From the NCBI RefSeq assembly GCF_036625275.1, contig NZ_JAZKUD010000009.1:1-64000 (forward strand): a stretch of DNA of 64,000 nt, given 5' to 3'. Positions 33,873 to 42,169 of the stretch are shown here, piece after piece. The notes under the pieces are model-generated. The model had not been told where the DNA came from. It saw nothing but the letters and a program-made list of their open reading frames with translations, and ran no database searches. A program made the position numbers and the translations under genes. How positions within the stretch are numbered: position 1 is the first letter of the stretch; the number at the start of each line of letters is the position of its first letter. The DNA comes from Accumulibacter sp036625275. GTDB taxonomy: Bacteria > Pseudomonadota > Gammaproteobacteria > Burkholderiales > Rhodocyclaceae.

Positions 33873-34612
33873 AACCTGACCTTCGCCGCCTGCTTCCGGT
33901 CCTGCTAACAACCCTGCCGGCACTGACCATTCCTGCCGCACATGCCGATGCGTGCAAGGGGACGCTCTACCTGACCTTTGACACCGGCAATATGCGCCAT
34001 GCCGAATTGATCGCCGAGACCCTGGCCAGGCACGGGGTCAAGGCGACCTTCTTTCTGGCGCAGGAAACCACCAGCCGTGGCGATCACGCCCTCGATGCCA
34101 GTTGGGCACCCTACTGGCAGGCACGCGTCGCCGAAGGCCACGCCTTCGGCAGCCACACCTGGCGACACGGAAGTTTTCGTGCCGACAGCGGCGAACAGGT
34201 GCGCTACCGGCTGCCGGATGGCCGCACCGAGAACCTCGATGCGCGCGCCATCTGCAAGGAATTGCAAGATCCCGATCAGCGTTTCCAGGAACTCACCGGG
34301 CGTCGACTCGACCCTCTCTGGCGTGCTCCGGGAGGCCGTACCACACCGAACACGCTATCCGCCGCACGAGCCTGTGGCTACCAGCATGTCGGCTGGGCGC
34401 CGGCGGGCTTTCTCGGCGATGAGCTGCCTTCCGACACCTACCCCAACCCGGTGTTGCTGCAGCGCGCCCTTGACCGTCTCAAGAACGGCGACATCGTCAT
34501 GGCCCACCTCGGCATCTGGTCGCGCAAGGATCCTTTTGCACCGATGCTGGACCCCCTGATCTTCGGCCTCAAGAACAAGGGCTTCTGTTTTGCCACGCGG
34601 CGGGCATCATGA
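33869..34612 (+). CDS. polysaccharide deacetylase family protein, atypical motif 1
   Basis: A 247-residue exported NodB-fold protein (signal ending about AAHA-D28). Metal-binding motif 2 is present as SHTWRH (H96 and H100). Motif 1, usually TFDDG, reads TFDTG at 37-40 region: D38 is kept, but the second aspartate, a metal ligand, is T39. LWRAPGG and the late HLGIWSRKD agree with motifs 3 to 5. It may still be a hydrolase with altered metal binding or a non-catalytic sugar-binding protein. Start and stop overlap the flanking genes by 4 bases each. Confidence 0.75.
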   Translation: MKPDLRRLLPVLLTTLPALTIPAAHADACKGTLYLTFDTGNMRHAELIAETLARHGVKATFFLAQETTSRGDHALDASWAPYWQARVAEGHAFGSHTWRHGSFRADSGEQVRYRLPDGRTENLDARAICKELQDPDQRFQELTGRRLDPLWRAPGGRTTPNTLSAARACGYQHVGWAPAGFLGDELPSDTYPNPVLLQRALDRLKNGDIVMAHLGIWSRKDPFAPMLDPLIFGLKNKGFCFATRRAS

Positions 34613-35595
34613 TCAACGCCGGCATCGAAGCGTTTGTCGAACTGCAGGGCTGGCTATTGACGCATCTGCTGCAACCCGTGCTGCTGGCCACGGGCATGGG
34701 CAGCTATCTGGAAATGGCTTTCGACGGCATCGAATTCTTTCTCTGCGGGGTATTGCAGATCACCGCTGCTTTCCTGCTGCTGCGCCCCCTGGAGGCGCTG
34801 CGACCGATCGAGGTCTGGCCGGACCGCAAGACGGTGCGGGTGGACGTCCTGTATTCCTTTCTGGATCGCCTGGGAGTCGTTCCGCTGCTCGTTTTCGCCC
34901 TGCTGGCCCCGCTGTTCGCCAGCTTCGAAGGCTGGTTACGCTTCAACGACATCATCCCGCCGCAACTCGAGGATCTGTTCCCCGCCCTGGAAGCCAGGCC
35001 ATTGCTCGGTTTCCTGATCTATCTGTGCATCCTGGACTTTACCGAATACTGGCGCCATCGCCTTTCGCACACCTTCCGCTGGTGGTGGGCACTGCACGCG
35101 ATTCACCACAGCCAGCGCCAGATGACGCTGTGGACGGACAGCCGCAACCATCTCCTCGACGACCTGGTAGGCGGTGCTTGGTTCTCCATCGTTGCACTGC
35201 TGGTCGGCGTCCCGCCGGGTCACTTCGTTGGCCTGCTGATCGTCGTCAAGACCATCGAAAACCTGTCGCATGTCAATGCCTGGCTGTCGTTCGGACGCTT
35301 TGGCGAACTCCTGCTGGTCAGCCCCCGCTATCATCGCTGGCATCATGCCATCGACCTTCCGGCCGGCCGGCAATACCGATTTGGCTGCAATTTCGCGATC
35401 CTTTTGCCCATCTGGGATCAAATCTTCGGCACCCAGTATCGCGGCCAGACGATGCCACCCTGCGGCCTCAGGCCAGGGCCGCTGCCGGAATCGGCTGCGC
35501 AGAGTGGCTTCTGGCGACAGCAGTGGGAAGGATTGTGCGCCCTTGCAGCCTCGTTCTTCCCGGCCGGTCATGGCGAACAACGCCAACGCGAATGA
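34609..35595 (+). CDS. sterol desaturase/fatty acid hydroxylase family membrane protein
   Basis: A 328-residue integral membrane di-iron enzyme. The three histidine clusters are HRLSH, HAIHH and HRWHH (with SHVNAW between), and several hydrophobic helices precede them. Family members hydroxylate or desaturate lipids, hopanoids, carotenoids or alkyl ethers. It is cotranslated with the deacetylase and propeller genes, so the trio may modify a lipid or envelope glycolipid; that link is inferred only. The end of the gene is followed within 20 bases by a composite repeat. Confidence 0.82.
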   Translation: MINAGIEAFVELQGWLLTHLLQPVLLATGMGSYLEMAFDGIEFFLCGVLQITAAFLLLRPLEALRPIEVWPDRKTVRVDVLYSFLDRLGVVPLLVFALLAPLFASFEGWLRFNDIIPPQLEDLFPALEARPLLGFLIYLCILDFTEYWRHRLSHTFRWWWALHAIHHSQRQMTLWTDSRNHLLDDLVGGAWFSIVALLVGVPPGHFVGLLIVVKTIENLSHVNAWLSFGRFGELLLVSPRYHRWHHAIDLPAGRQYRFGCNFAILLPIWDQIFGTQYRGQTMPPCGLRPGPLPESAAQSGFWRQQWEGLCALAASFFPAGHGEQRQRE

Positions 35596-35610
35596 CGAAG
35601 ACCACGACGC

Positions 35611-35688
35611 CATGACCGTTTCCCTCTCCCCCAACCCCTCTCCCACTTCGGGGAGAGGGGAGCGTCGTGAGTCGCTCCGCGACATATG
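35611..35688. repeat. composite repeat, half Z-Y-X in reverse order, copy 4
   Basis: CATGACCGTT (half of Z) is followed by a Y hairpin (CCCCAACCCCTCTCCCACTTCGGGGAGAGG region) and by a reversed X (CGTGAGTCGCTCCGCGAC). The order is the mirror of copies 1 and 2. Confidence 0.7.
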
Positions 35689-35701
35689 ATGAAACCCGCC
35701 C

Positions 35702-36226
35702 ATGCTCGATGAAGCCCGCTCTTTTGCGCTGACTGCGCACGGTAGCCAGATGTACGGCGACCGGCCATACGCCTTCCATCTCGAAGCAGTCGTCGGTCTG
35801 TTGTCGCCTTACGGCGCCGAAGCCCAGATCGTCGGCTATCTCCACGATGTGGTCGAGGATACAAAGATTAGCGAAAGCGAGATACGCGAGCGCTTCGGGC
35901 CCCTGATTGCCGACTGCGTCAGCCTGCTGACCGACGCTCCCGGTGCCAACCGGGCCGAGCGCAAGGCCAGCACCTACGCCAGACTGGCAACGGTCAGCGG
36001 TGCCACCGAACTGGCCCTGGTGGTCAAGGCTGCCGACCGCCTGGCTAACGTCAGGAGCTGCATCGCCGACCAGCGGCACCGTCTGTGGGAGGTCTACCGT
36101 AAAGAGCACCCGTGCTTCCGGCAAGCCGCTTATCGTGACGGCCTCTGTGACCCTTTGTGGGCAGAACTCGACGCCTTGCTGGAGGTTTCATCTCTCATCC
36201 TGCCAAAGAAATCGACCCGTGTTTGA
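35702..36226 (+). CDS. small HD-domain (p)ppGpp hydrolase-like protein
   Basis: A 174-residue single-domain HD hydrolase similar to the hydrolase half of SpoT/RelA and to MESH1. The metal-dependent HD site is seen as HGSQMYGDRPYAFHLEAV and YLHDVVEDT, followed by the conserved VKAADRLAN. No synthetase, TGS or ACT domain is attached, so it is a candidate small alarmone hydrolase. It could instead act on another nucleotide. It overlaps the LysE gene by 8 bases. Confidence 0.78.
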   Translation: MLDEARSFALTAHGSQMYGDRPYAFHLEAVVGLLSPYGAEAQIVGYLHDVVEDTKISESEIRERFGPLIADCVSLLTDAPGANRAERKASTYARLATVSGATELALVVKAADRLANVRSCIADQRHRLWEVYRKEHPCFRQAAYRDGLCDPLWAELDALLEVSSLILPKKSTRV

Positions 36227-36839
36227 AATCCAGAACTACGAGAGCTTCGTCGCCGCGATTCTCGTCTTCCAGTTGATACCCGGTCCCGGCACACTGGCGA
36301 TTCTCAACGCCACGGCGCGCAACGGCATTACCGCCGGCCTGGGAGCCGTCCTCGGCACACTGCTCGGCGATATGGCCTATATGATCGCGGCGATTGTTGG
36401 CCTGGCCGCCGTGATGAAGGCAAACCCCGCCCTTTTCCAGGGCCTGCAGTGGTTTGGCGTCGCCTATCTGGGCTGGATGGGGCTGCAACTGCTGCGCCAA
36501 CCGGTCAGCAGTTGCAACAGTAGCCCGGAGACCAGAAAAAGCGCCTGGGTGTATTTCCGGCAAGCCTTCACGGTCGGTCTCACCAACCCGAAGGTGGTAC
36601 TCTTCTTTGTGGCCTTCTTCCCGCTCTTTCTGCGCGCCGACGCTTCTGCCTTGACGCTCGGGGTGATGATCGCGCACGTGACCCTGATCAGTTTTCTCTA
36701 CCAGGCCGGCCTGGTGCTGCTTGGCAACGCGGTCGCGCGCCGGCTGCGGTCGCTACCCCTGGTACGCAAGCTGGCAACCCGCCTGGCAGGCACCGCACTG
36801 CTCGGTTTCGGTGTCAAGCTGGCGCTCGACAATCGCTGA
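36219..36839 (+). CDS. LysE/RhtB-family amino-acid exporter
   Basis: A 206-residue inner-membrane transporter with about six helices. It carries the LysE family landmarks FQLIPGPGTLAILNATARNG near the N-terminus, GVLGTL-like spacing, WFGVAYLGWMGLQLL and VGLTNPKVVLFFVAFFPLF. The GTG start at 36219 sits inside the end of the HD-domain gene. The substrate (lysine, homoserine, threonine or other) is not predictable. Confidence 0.85.
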   Translation: MFEIQNYESFVAAILVFQLIPGPGTLAILNATARNGITAGLGAVLGTLLGDMAYMIAAIVGLAAVMKANPALFQGLQWFGVAYLGWMGLQLLRQPVSSCNSSPETRKSAWVYFRQAFTVGLTNPKVVLFFVAFFPLFLRADASALTLGVMIAHVTLISFLYQAGLVLLGNAVARRLRSLPLVRKLATRLAGTALLGFGVKLALDNR

Positions 36840-36875
36840 AGAACAGACTCCGCCGCACCCCAAGCCAGAAGCAAC

Positions 36876-36939
36876 GGCGCCTCGACGGCCGCTGTGTACA
36901 ATATCGCCATTTTTCAACCTGATGATTTTACGTGGTTTT
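36876..36939. repeat. duplicated ABC-F promoter segment, left copy
   Basis: GGCGCCTCGACGGCCGCTGT then GTACAATATCGCCATTTTTC and AACCTGATGATTTTACGTGG. About 50 of 57 positions match 38153-38213, the promoter and leader of the ABC-F gene. The two copies bracket the XRE-antitoxin-PIN module as direct repeats. No reading frame follows this copy. Confidence 0.75.
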
Positions 36940-37001
36940 GTGATTGATTTGGCATAACCGTTAAGAAGCCTCACCTACCGGCTCACGCGGGTGGCGGCAA
37001 A

Positions 37002-37030
37002 GACAAGGGCCGCACGATGCGGCCCTTGTC
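37002..37030 (-). terminator. hairpin terminator after the PIN toxin gene
   Basis: A perfect 13-base stem, GACAAGGGCCGCA and its complement, with a 3-base loop. It ends the minus-strand toxin transcript at its stop codon; read in that direction it is followed by TTTGCC, a short T run. Confidence 0.7.
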
Positions 37031-37449
37031 TATCTGCCGATTCGTTGTGCCGCTTGGGCCGCCGTGACGATAGGCATGCCCTGATGGTTGCCTATCGACA
37101 GCAAGTCAGAATCGCCGGAGACGATGAGATCGGCGTGCGCGGCGAGGGCGGCAGCGATCACCTGATCGTCATCGGGATCGTCGGGCACCACGCGCGGAAC
37201 GGACAAGGGTTCGACCAGTTCGACGGCGTCGACGTAATCAGCCAGCACCTCGTGCGCCGTCTTGCTGATGATCGCCAAGTGCTTGGTTACCGACGGCCGG
37301 GTGAGCACGTTGGCCAGTTCTTCGAGCAGCGCCGCGCTGCTGCACAGTTGCACGCTCGGGCGCTGGTGAATGGCTTCGAGAAGCTGATGCGGCGTGCCGC
37401 GCCATAACAGCGCCGACATCACCACGTTAGTATCAAGGACGACCCGCAC
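37030..37449 (-). CDS. PIN-domain toxin (putative TA system toxin)
   Basis: A 139-residue PIN-fold ribonuclease of the 'putative toxin component, PIN family' group. The acidic active-site residues are in VVLDTNVVMSALLW (D6), the central EELANVL helix, DDPDDDQVIAAA and SGDSDLL. These toxins cleave RNA when their antitoxin is degraded. The GTG start overlaps the antitoxin gene by 17 bases. Identification of the fold is firm; the RNA target is unknown. Confidence 0.87.
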   Translation of the reverse strand: MRVVLDTNVVMSALLWRGTPHQLLEAIHQRPSVQLCSSAALLEELANVLTRPSVTKHLAIISKTAHEVLADYVDAVELVEPLSVPRVVPDDPDDDQVIAAALAAHADLIVSGDSDLLSIGNHQGMPIVTAAQAAQRIGR

Positions 37450-37708
37450 TGGCGGCGCCCTTCGCGGCTTGCTCCCGGGCGCGCCGCTCGGCGCGCGCCG
37501 CCTTGACCTCGGCGGCGATTTCTTCCTCGCTCATCGGTGCCACCCCGGCCGCTTCCAGAGCCGGCGCGATGGTGAGCAGGCGGTCGAGCGCCGCGCGCCG
37601 CGAAGCCTTGGCGGCCAGGAACTCCACAAAATCTTCCACCTCTGCCACCTGCTGTGGCGACAGCGTTCTGATCTTCGAGATCAATGCTTGTTCGACAGTC
37701 GTGTTCAT
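37433..37708 (-). CDS. antitoxin of the PIN toxin
   Basis: A 91-residue protein with an N-terminal segment KIRTLSPQQVAEVEDFVEFL typical of DUF2281-like antitoxins and a highly charged C-terminal helix (AAEVKAARAERRAREQ) suited to wrapping the toxin. Its gene precedes and overlaps the toxin gene. It begins 18 bases after the regulator gene stop, so regulator, antitoxin and toxin are one transcript. Confidence 0.75.
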   Translation of the reverse strand: MNTTVEQALISKIRTLSPQQVAEVEDFVEFLAAKASRRAALDRLLTIAPALEAAGVAPMSEEEIAAEVKAARAERRAREQAAKGAASAGRP

Positions 37709-37726
37709 CGCGTCATTCCTCCAGCA

Positions 37727-38072
37727 TCAGCGCGCCAGCGCCTGAAGGTACTTCTGGGTCAGGAACGCAGCGAGCAGTTTCTTGACCACGTTCTTGTCCT
37801 CGTCGGGCAACTGTTCGACTTCCTGAAACTGCTTCAACAGTTCCCGATCCTCGAATCTGGCCTTGGCCGCCTCGTCGGTGGCGCCGTCGAGTAGATAGTC
37901 ACTCGTCACGCCGAGCGCATCAGCCAGGCGTTTGAGCGTGTCGCCCGAGGGGCGCGAGGTTCCGCGCTCGAAACGTCCGATGTGCGTGTAGTGCAACTCG
38001 GCCAAGTGCCCGAGTTCGGTTTGCGACCGGTTCTTCTGCTTGCGTAGCTCGCACAGCCGCTGTTGGAGACAT
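37727..38072 (-). pseudogene. XRE-family regulator with an apparent +1 frameshift at the fourth codon
   Basis: The frame from about 38060 to 37727 encodes a clear XRE helix-turn-helix (LRKQKNRSQTELGHLAELHY, then THIGRFERGTSRPSGDTLKR) and a C-terminal helical tail. It has no ATG, GTG or early TTG of its own; the first TTG (38005) would cut off the first HTH helix. The natural ATG at 38072 is one base out of frame. Removing one C of the CC at 38065-38066 would read ATG-TCT-CAA-CAG-CGG, giving MSQQRLCELRKQKN, a normal family start. So this is either a real frameshift mutation or a sequencing error. Confidence 0.6.
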
Positions 38073-38089
38073 CGACGCTTCCATGCCTG

Positions 38090-38124
38090 ATTGTAGCGTA
38101 TTGATGCTTGACAGACTCAAGCAT
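38090..38124 (-). promoter_or_regulatory. promoter and palindromic operator of the XRE-antitoxin-toxin operon
   Basis: On the minus strand a TACAAT -10 box lies at 38095-38090. Just upstream, 38104-38124 is a perfect inverted repeat of 8-base arms, ATGCTTGA-CAGAC-TCAAGCAT. Its position over the expected -35 region fits autorepression by the XRE protein. Confidence 0.55.
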
Positions 38125-38152
38125 ATTGCTGAGCAACGATGCGGACGGAACA

Positions 38153-38219
38153 GGCGCATCGACGGCCGCTGGGGTACAATATCGCCCTTTTGCAACCTGA
38201 TGATTTTACCGAGGTTTAT
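38153..38219 (+). promoter_or_regulatory. ABC-F promoter/leader, right copy of duplicated segment
   Basis: Contains TACAAT at 38175-38180 as a likely -10 and an ACCGAGG ribosome-binding site before the GTG start. The same segment with about 88 percent identity occurs at 36876-36939 on the other side of the toxin module. Confidence 0.55.
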
Positions 38220-38221
38220 TC

Positions 38222-39844
38222 GTGCTCGTCGCCAACAACATCACCATGCAGTTCGGGGTCAAACCCCTTTTTGAAAACGTTTCGATCAAGTTCGGCGAGG
38301 GCTATCGCTACGGGCTGATCGGCGCCAATGGCTCTGGTAAATCGACCTTCATGAAAATCCTGGCCGGTGAACTCGAACCCACTGCCGGCAACATCTCGAA
38401 GGATCTGCACGAACGCATGGCCTATTTGCGCCAGGACCAGTTCGCCTTTGAAGCACAGCGTGTGATCGACGTGGTGATGATGGGTCACGAGCAGATGTGG
38501 GCCTGCATGCTCGAAAAGGACGCCATCTACGCCAACCCGGAGGCAAGCGAGGAAGACTATATGCACGCCGCCGACCTCGAAGCCAGATTCGCCGAGTATG
38601 GCGGCTACACGGCCGAAGCGCGCGCCGGCGAACTGCTGCTGGGCGTCGGCATCCCGGCCGCACAGCACTTTGGCCCGATGAGCGATGTCGCTCCCGGCTG
38701 GAAGCTGCGCGTCCTGTTGATCCAGGCGCTGTTTGCCGACCCGGACATCCTGTTGCTCGATGAACCGACCAACAACCTCGACATTGCCACCATCCGCTGG
38801 CTGGAAAACACGATCAACGAGCGCAACAGCACGATGATCATCATTTCCCATGATCGACACTTCCTCAACCAGGTCTGTACGCATATGGCCGACCTGGATT
38901 ACGGCAAGATCTCCGTCTATCCGGGTAACTACGACGACTTCATGGAAGCCTCGACACAGGCCCGCGAGCGCCAGCAGAGCGCCAACGCCAAGGCCAGGGA
39001 GCGCATCGCCGAACTGCAGAATTTCGTTCGCCGCTTCTCGGCCAACGCATCCAAGGCCAAACAGGCGACTTCCCGCCTGAAGCTGATCGACAAGCTGAAA
39101 CCGGAAGATGTCAAACCTTCATCGCGCCAGTACCCGTGGATCCGCTTCGAGTTCGACGAGAAAGAAAAGCTGCACCGGCAGGCCGTCGAAATCCAGAACC
39201 TGAGCTTCGGCTATCACGACAGCGAGCGAAAGATCTTCAACAAGCTCGATCTGACGCTCAACGGCGGCGACCGTCTGGCCATCATCGGCGAAAACGGCGT
39301 CGGCAAGACCACCCTGCTGAAGTTGCTGATGGGCGAGTTGTCACCCCAGCGCGGCAGCATCAAATGGGCGGAAAAAGCCCGCCCCGGCTACTATGCGCAG
39401 GATCACGCCAACGAATTCAACAGCGACCTCAGCCTGACCGCCTGGATCACTGGCTATGCACGCAGCAGCGCCGGCGACGGCGATGACCTGTCGACGCTGG
39501 TCCGCGGCACGCTCGGACGCCTGCTGTTCTCGGGCAACGAAGTGCAGAAAGCGGTCAGGGTGATCTCGGGTGGCGAGCAGGGACGGATGATCTTCGGCAA
39601 ACTGATGCTCATGCGACCGAACGTGCTGGTCCTCGACGAACCCACCAACCATCTCGACATGGAATCGATCGAGTCGCTCAATACTGCGCTCGAGAAGTTC
39701 AAGGGAACCTTGATTTTCGTCTCGCATGACCGCGAGTTCGTGTCATCGCTCGCCACCCGCATCCTCGAAGTACGTATCGACGGCAAGGTGATCAGCTACC
39801 TCGGCAACTACGAAGAGTATCTTGCCAGCCAGGGCATCGCCTGA
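38222..39844 (+). CDS. ABC-F family ATPase (YbiT-like)
   Basis: A 540-residue soluble protein with two ABC ATPase domains and no membrane part. Walker A motifs are GANGSGKST and GENGVGKTT. The signature and Walker B regions are LLLDEPTNNLDIAT and SGGEQGRM with LVLDEPTNHLDMES; between the halves is the charged linker (ARERIAELQNFVRRFSANAS) typical of ribosome-binding ABC-F proteins. The YbiT subgroup is suggested by the N-terminal MLVANNITMQFG. ABC-F proteins adjust ribosome function. The GTG start follows CCGAGG. Confidence 0.9.
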   Translation: MLVANNITMQFGVKPLFENVSIKFGEGYRYGLIGANGSGKSTFMKILAGELEPTAGNISKDLHERMAYLRQDQFAFEAQRVIDVVMMGHEQMWACMLEKDAIYANPEASEEDYMHAADLEARFAEYGGYTAEARAGELLLGVGIPAAQHFGPMSDVAPGWKLRVLLIQALFADPDILLLDEPTNNLDIATIRWLENTINERNSTMIIISHDRHFLNQVCTHMADLDYGKISVYPGNYDDFMEASTQARERQQSANAKARERIAELQNFVRRFSANASKAKQATSRLKLIDKLKPEDVKPSSRQYPWIRFEFDEKEKLHRQAVEIQNLSFGYHDSERKIFNKLDLTLNGGDRLAIIGENGVGKTTLLKLLMGELSPQRGSIKWAEKARPGYYAQDHANEFNSDLSLTAWITGYARSSAGDGDDLSTLVRGTLGRLLFSGNEVQKAVRVISGGEQGRMIFGKLMLMRPNVLVLDEPTNHLDMESIESLNTALEKFKGTLIFVSHDREFVSSLATRILEVRIDGKVISYLGNYEEYLASQGIA

Positions 39845-39903
39845 GAGGCGGTGAAGAAATCATCGCGAGCAGGCCGAATAGTGTAAATTCGCCACCTCTG
39901 ATC
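39842..39903. repeat. TGAGAGG element, short copy after the ABC-F gene
   Basis: CTGAGAGGCGGTGAAGAAATC at 39843-39863 is followed by a region shared with 44801-44815 (GCGAGCAGGC) and ends in an inverted match TTCGCCACCTCTGA (39889-39902), so the whole can fold with an 11-base stem. The TGA at the left end is the ABC-F stop codon. Confidence 0.6.
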
Positions 39904-39986
39904 CATGCCCACGAGGTATCGGGTAGACCGCTGCCCGGCCCAACGGCCGATGCCGTGCGCCCGACCAGAACAACACGGAGAGCGCC

Positions 39987-41831
39987 ATGCCGGAACTGAA
40001 TTTCAAGGGCCAGGAATTCGTCTTCAACCACCATCTGGCCGTGTCGCATCGTCCCCTGGTGCCCGATGCCGCAAGGTCGATCGGCGAACCGCGCCTCGAC
40101 GGCAATCTCATCATTCACGGCGACAACCTGCACGCCCTCAAGTCGCTGCTGCCCATGGTGGCCGGCAAGGTCGATTGCGTGTTCATCGACCCGCCGTACA
40201 ACACCGGCAACGAGGGCTGGCGCTACAACGACAACGTGAACAGCCCGATGATGCAGCAGTGGCTGAGTGAAAACCCGGTCGGAATCGAGGACGGCCTGCG
40301 GCACGACAAATGGTGCGCGATGATGTGGCCGCGCTTGCGGTTGCTGCATGACCTGCTGGGTGAGGCCGGCAGCCTCTGGGTGACGCTGGACGACAACGAG
40401 ATTCATCGTGCGCGGGCGATGCTGGATGCGGTCTTCGGCGAACAGAACTTCGTCGCGACGTGCATTTGGCACAAGAACTTTTCCCCCAAACCATCGGCAA
40501 AGTTCTTCTCTGAAGATCACGATTACTTGCTGATCTATGCCAAAAGAAAGGACGAATGGCGTCCAAACTTGCTGGAACGTACCCAAGATATGGATGCGAG
40601 ATTCACAAACCCCGATAATGATCCTCGTGGCCCATGGACATCTGGGGACCTTTCGGCCCGCAACTACTACGGTGAAGGTACCTACCCAATCACTTGTCCA
40701 TCGGGTCGTGTAGTCGAAGCCCCCCCGAAAGGAATGTATTGGCGAGTATCGAAAACCAAGTTTGAAGAGTTGGATTGCGATGGTCGAATCTGGTGGGGTG
40801 AAAATAAAAACAATCAGCCACGGCTAAAGCGGTTCTTGTCTGAAGTCAAAACCGGCCGCGTTCCGCAAACCCTGTGGGAATACGCGGAAGTCGGGCATAC
40901 CCAGGATGCGAAAAAGGAACTGCTCTCGATTCTGGACTTCGCCAGTTCCGATGACGTATTCGTAACCCCCAAGCCAGTCGCGCTACTCACCCGGATTCTC
41001 GAACTGGCGACGACCGAATATTCCATCGTTCTCGATTCTTTCGCCGGGTCGGGTACCACGGCGCACGCGGTGCTTGCCGCCAACCAGCGTGACGGCGGCG
41101 ACCGCAAGTTCATTCTGGTCGAGTGCGAAGACTACGCCGATAAGCTGACCGCCGAACGCCTCCGGCGAGTGATCAACGGCTATGCCTTTCAGGGGACACG
41201 GCGCGAAACGCTGCTGCAACAATCCCTCACGTTCAGCGACCTGAAAAAGGCCGACAAGCTGCTCGACCAGATTGCCGGCATCGAAAACCTCGAAGGCCAT
41301 CGCTTCGACCGGATCGAAAAGAAGGTCCGGGCGGGCGAATTGCAGGTCGAGGGCGTGCAGGCAGTTACCGAGCGGGTGGCAGGCCTGGGCGGCTGTTTCA
41401 CCTACTGCACGCTGGGCAAGACCGTCGATCTGGACCGCCTGCTGACCGGTGACGCATTGCCGGGCTTTACGCAGCTTGGCGCGCTGCTCTTTCACATGGC
41501 GACCAACGAGGCCATCGACCCCGCCAAGGTGCTTGAACACGACGGCCACGGTTATCTGGGCGAATCGTCGGCATTCCATGTCTGGCTGATCTACAAGCCG
41601 GAACTGGACTTCCTCAAGTCCCGCGAATCGGCGCTGACGCTGGCCAAAGCCAAAGCCCTGTCGGAAAGCAAGCCGGGCAAAAAACATCTGGTGTTTGCGC
41701 CGGCGAAGTTCGTCTCGCAAAAGATGCTCGACGAAGCGTGCCTGCCGGTCGAATTTGCGCCGCTGCCGTGGGCGCTGTACCGTGTCGAGCGAAAAGGACA
41801 AGGAGACGGATATGCAAGCCATCCGTTATGA
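39987..41831 (+). CDS. mod: type III restriction-modification DNA methyltransferase (Mod)
   Basis: A 614-residue site-specific adenine methyltransferase of the beta class, which also provides target recognition for the type III complex. Catalytic motif IV DPPY is at 68-71 (FIDPPYNTGNEG), and the SAM-binding motif I follows later as DSFAGSGTTAHAV near residue 350, the order expected for beta enzymes. The region between them (about 150-300) is the target-recognition domain and is A+T-richer than the flanks, as is common for such exchanged domains. Its last 20 bases overlap a small antitoxin gene, and the Res gene follows. Confidence 0.9.
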   Translation: MPELNFKGQEFVFNHHLAVSHRPLVPDAARSIGEPRLDGNLIIHGDNLHALKSLLPMVAGKVDCVFIDPPYNTGNEGWRYNDNVNSPMMQQWLSENPVGIEDGLRHDKWCAMMWPRLRLLHDLLGEAGSLWVTLDDNEIHRARAMLDAVFGEQNFVATCIWHKNFSPKPSAKFFSEDHDYLLIYAKRKDEWRPNLLERTQDMDARFTNPDNDPRGPWTSGDLSARNYYGEGTYPITCPSGRVVEAPPKGMYWRVSKTKFEELDCDGRIWWGENKNNQPRLKRFLSEVKTGRVPQTLWEYAEVGHTQDAKKELLSILDFASSDDVFVTPKPVALLTRILELATTEYSIVLDSFAGSGTTAHAVLAANQRDGGDRKFILVECEDYADKLTAERLRRVINGYAFQGTRRETLLQQSLTFSDLKKADKLLDQIAGIENLEGHRFDRIEKKVRAGELQVEGVQAVTERVAGLGGCFTYCTLGKTVDLDRLLTGDALPGFTQLGALLFHMATNEAIDPAKVLEHDGHGYLGESSAFHVWLIYKPELDFLKSRESALTLAKAKALSESKPGKKHLVFAPAKFVSQKMLDEACLPVEFAPLPWALYRVERKGQGDGYASHPL

Positions 41832-42033
41832 GGCGACGGTCGGCAGCGATCATGCGCTGCATGTGGCGACGCCGGATTTACCCGAGGGGACCGTCACGGA
41901 AGTCATGGTCCTGGTGCGTCATCGCCCCTTCAAGGTGAACAAGGATTTCGCGACAATGCTGGGTCAATTTCCCCATTACCGTGATCTCGAGGAAGTCAAT
42001 GATTACGTCAACCCACTCAGACGGGACAGGTGA
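41812..42033 (+). CDS. small antitoxin-like protein between mod and res
   Basis: A 73-residue protein with a strand-rich N-terminal part (VGSDHALHVATPDLPEGT) resembling AbrB/antitoxin-type DNA-binding halves, and a C-terminal FPHYRDLEEVNDYVNPLRRDR tail. It starts within the end of mod with AGGAGACGG upstream, and its stop overlaps the ATG of a truncated PIN toxin (TGATG). The pairing with a PIN gene is the main reason to call it an antitoxin. Confidence 0.6.
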   Translation: MQAIRYEATVGSDHALHVATPDLPEGTVTEVMVLVRHRPFKVNKDFATMLGQFPHYRDLEEVNDYVNPLRRDR

Positions 42034-42125
42034 TGTGGCTCCCGAACACGATCACCGGACAAACCGTTTATCTCGACGCCAATGTCCTGATCTATGGGTT
42101 TGCAACCGAGACGTCGCCGATTTGA
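42033..42125 (+). pseudogene. truncated VapC-type PIN toxin
   Basis: Thirty codons only: ATG at 42033, then QTVYLDANVLIYGFATE, which is the typical N-terminal strand of a VapC PIN domain with the first catalytic aspartate, and a TGA stop at 42123-42125. The remaining 100 or so residues are deleted; the res gene begins 45 bases later. The antitoxin gene is therefore an orphan. Confidence 0.7.
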
Positions 42126-42169
42126 CATCGAGATTCTGCTGCTTTCCGACTTGACGAGCTGGTGACCAA

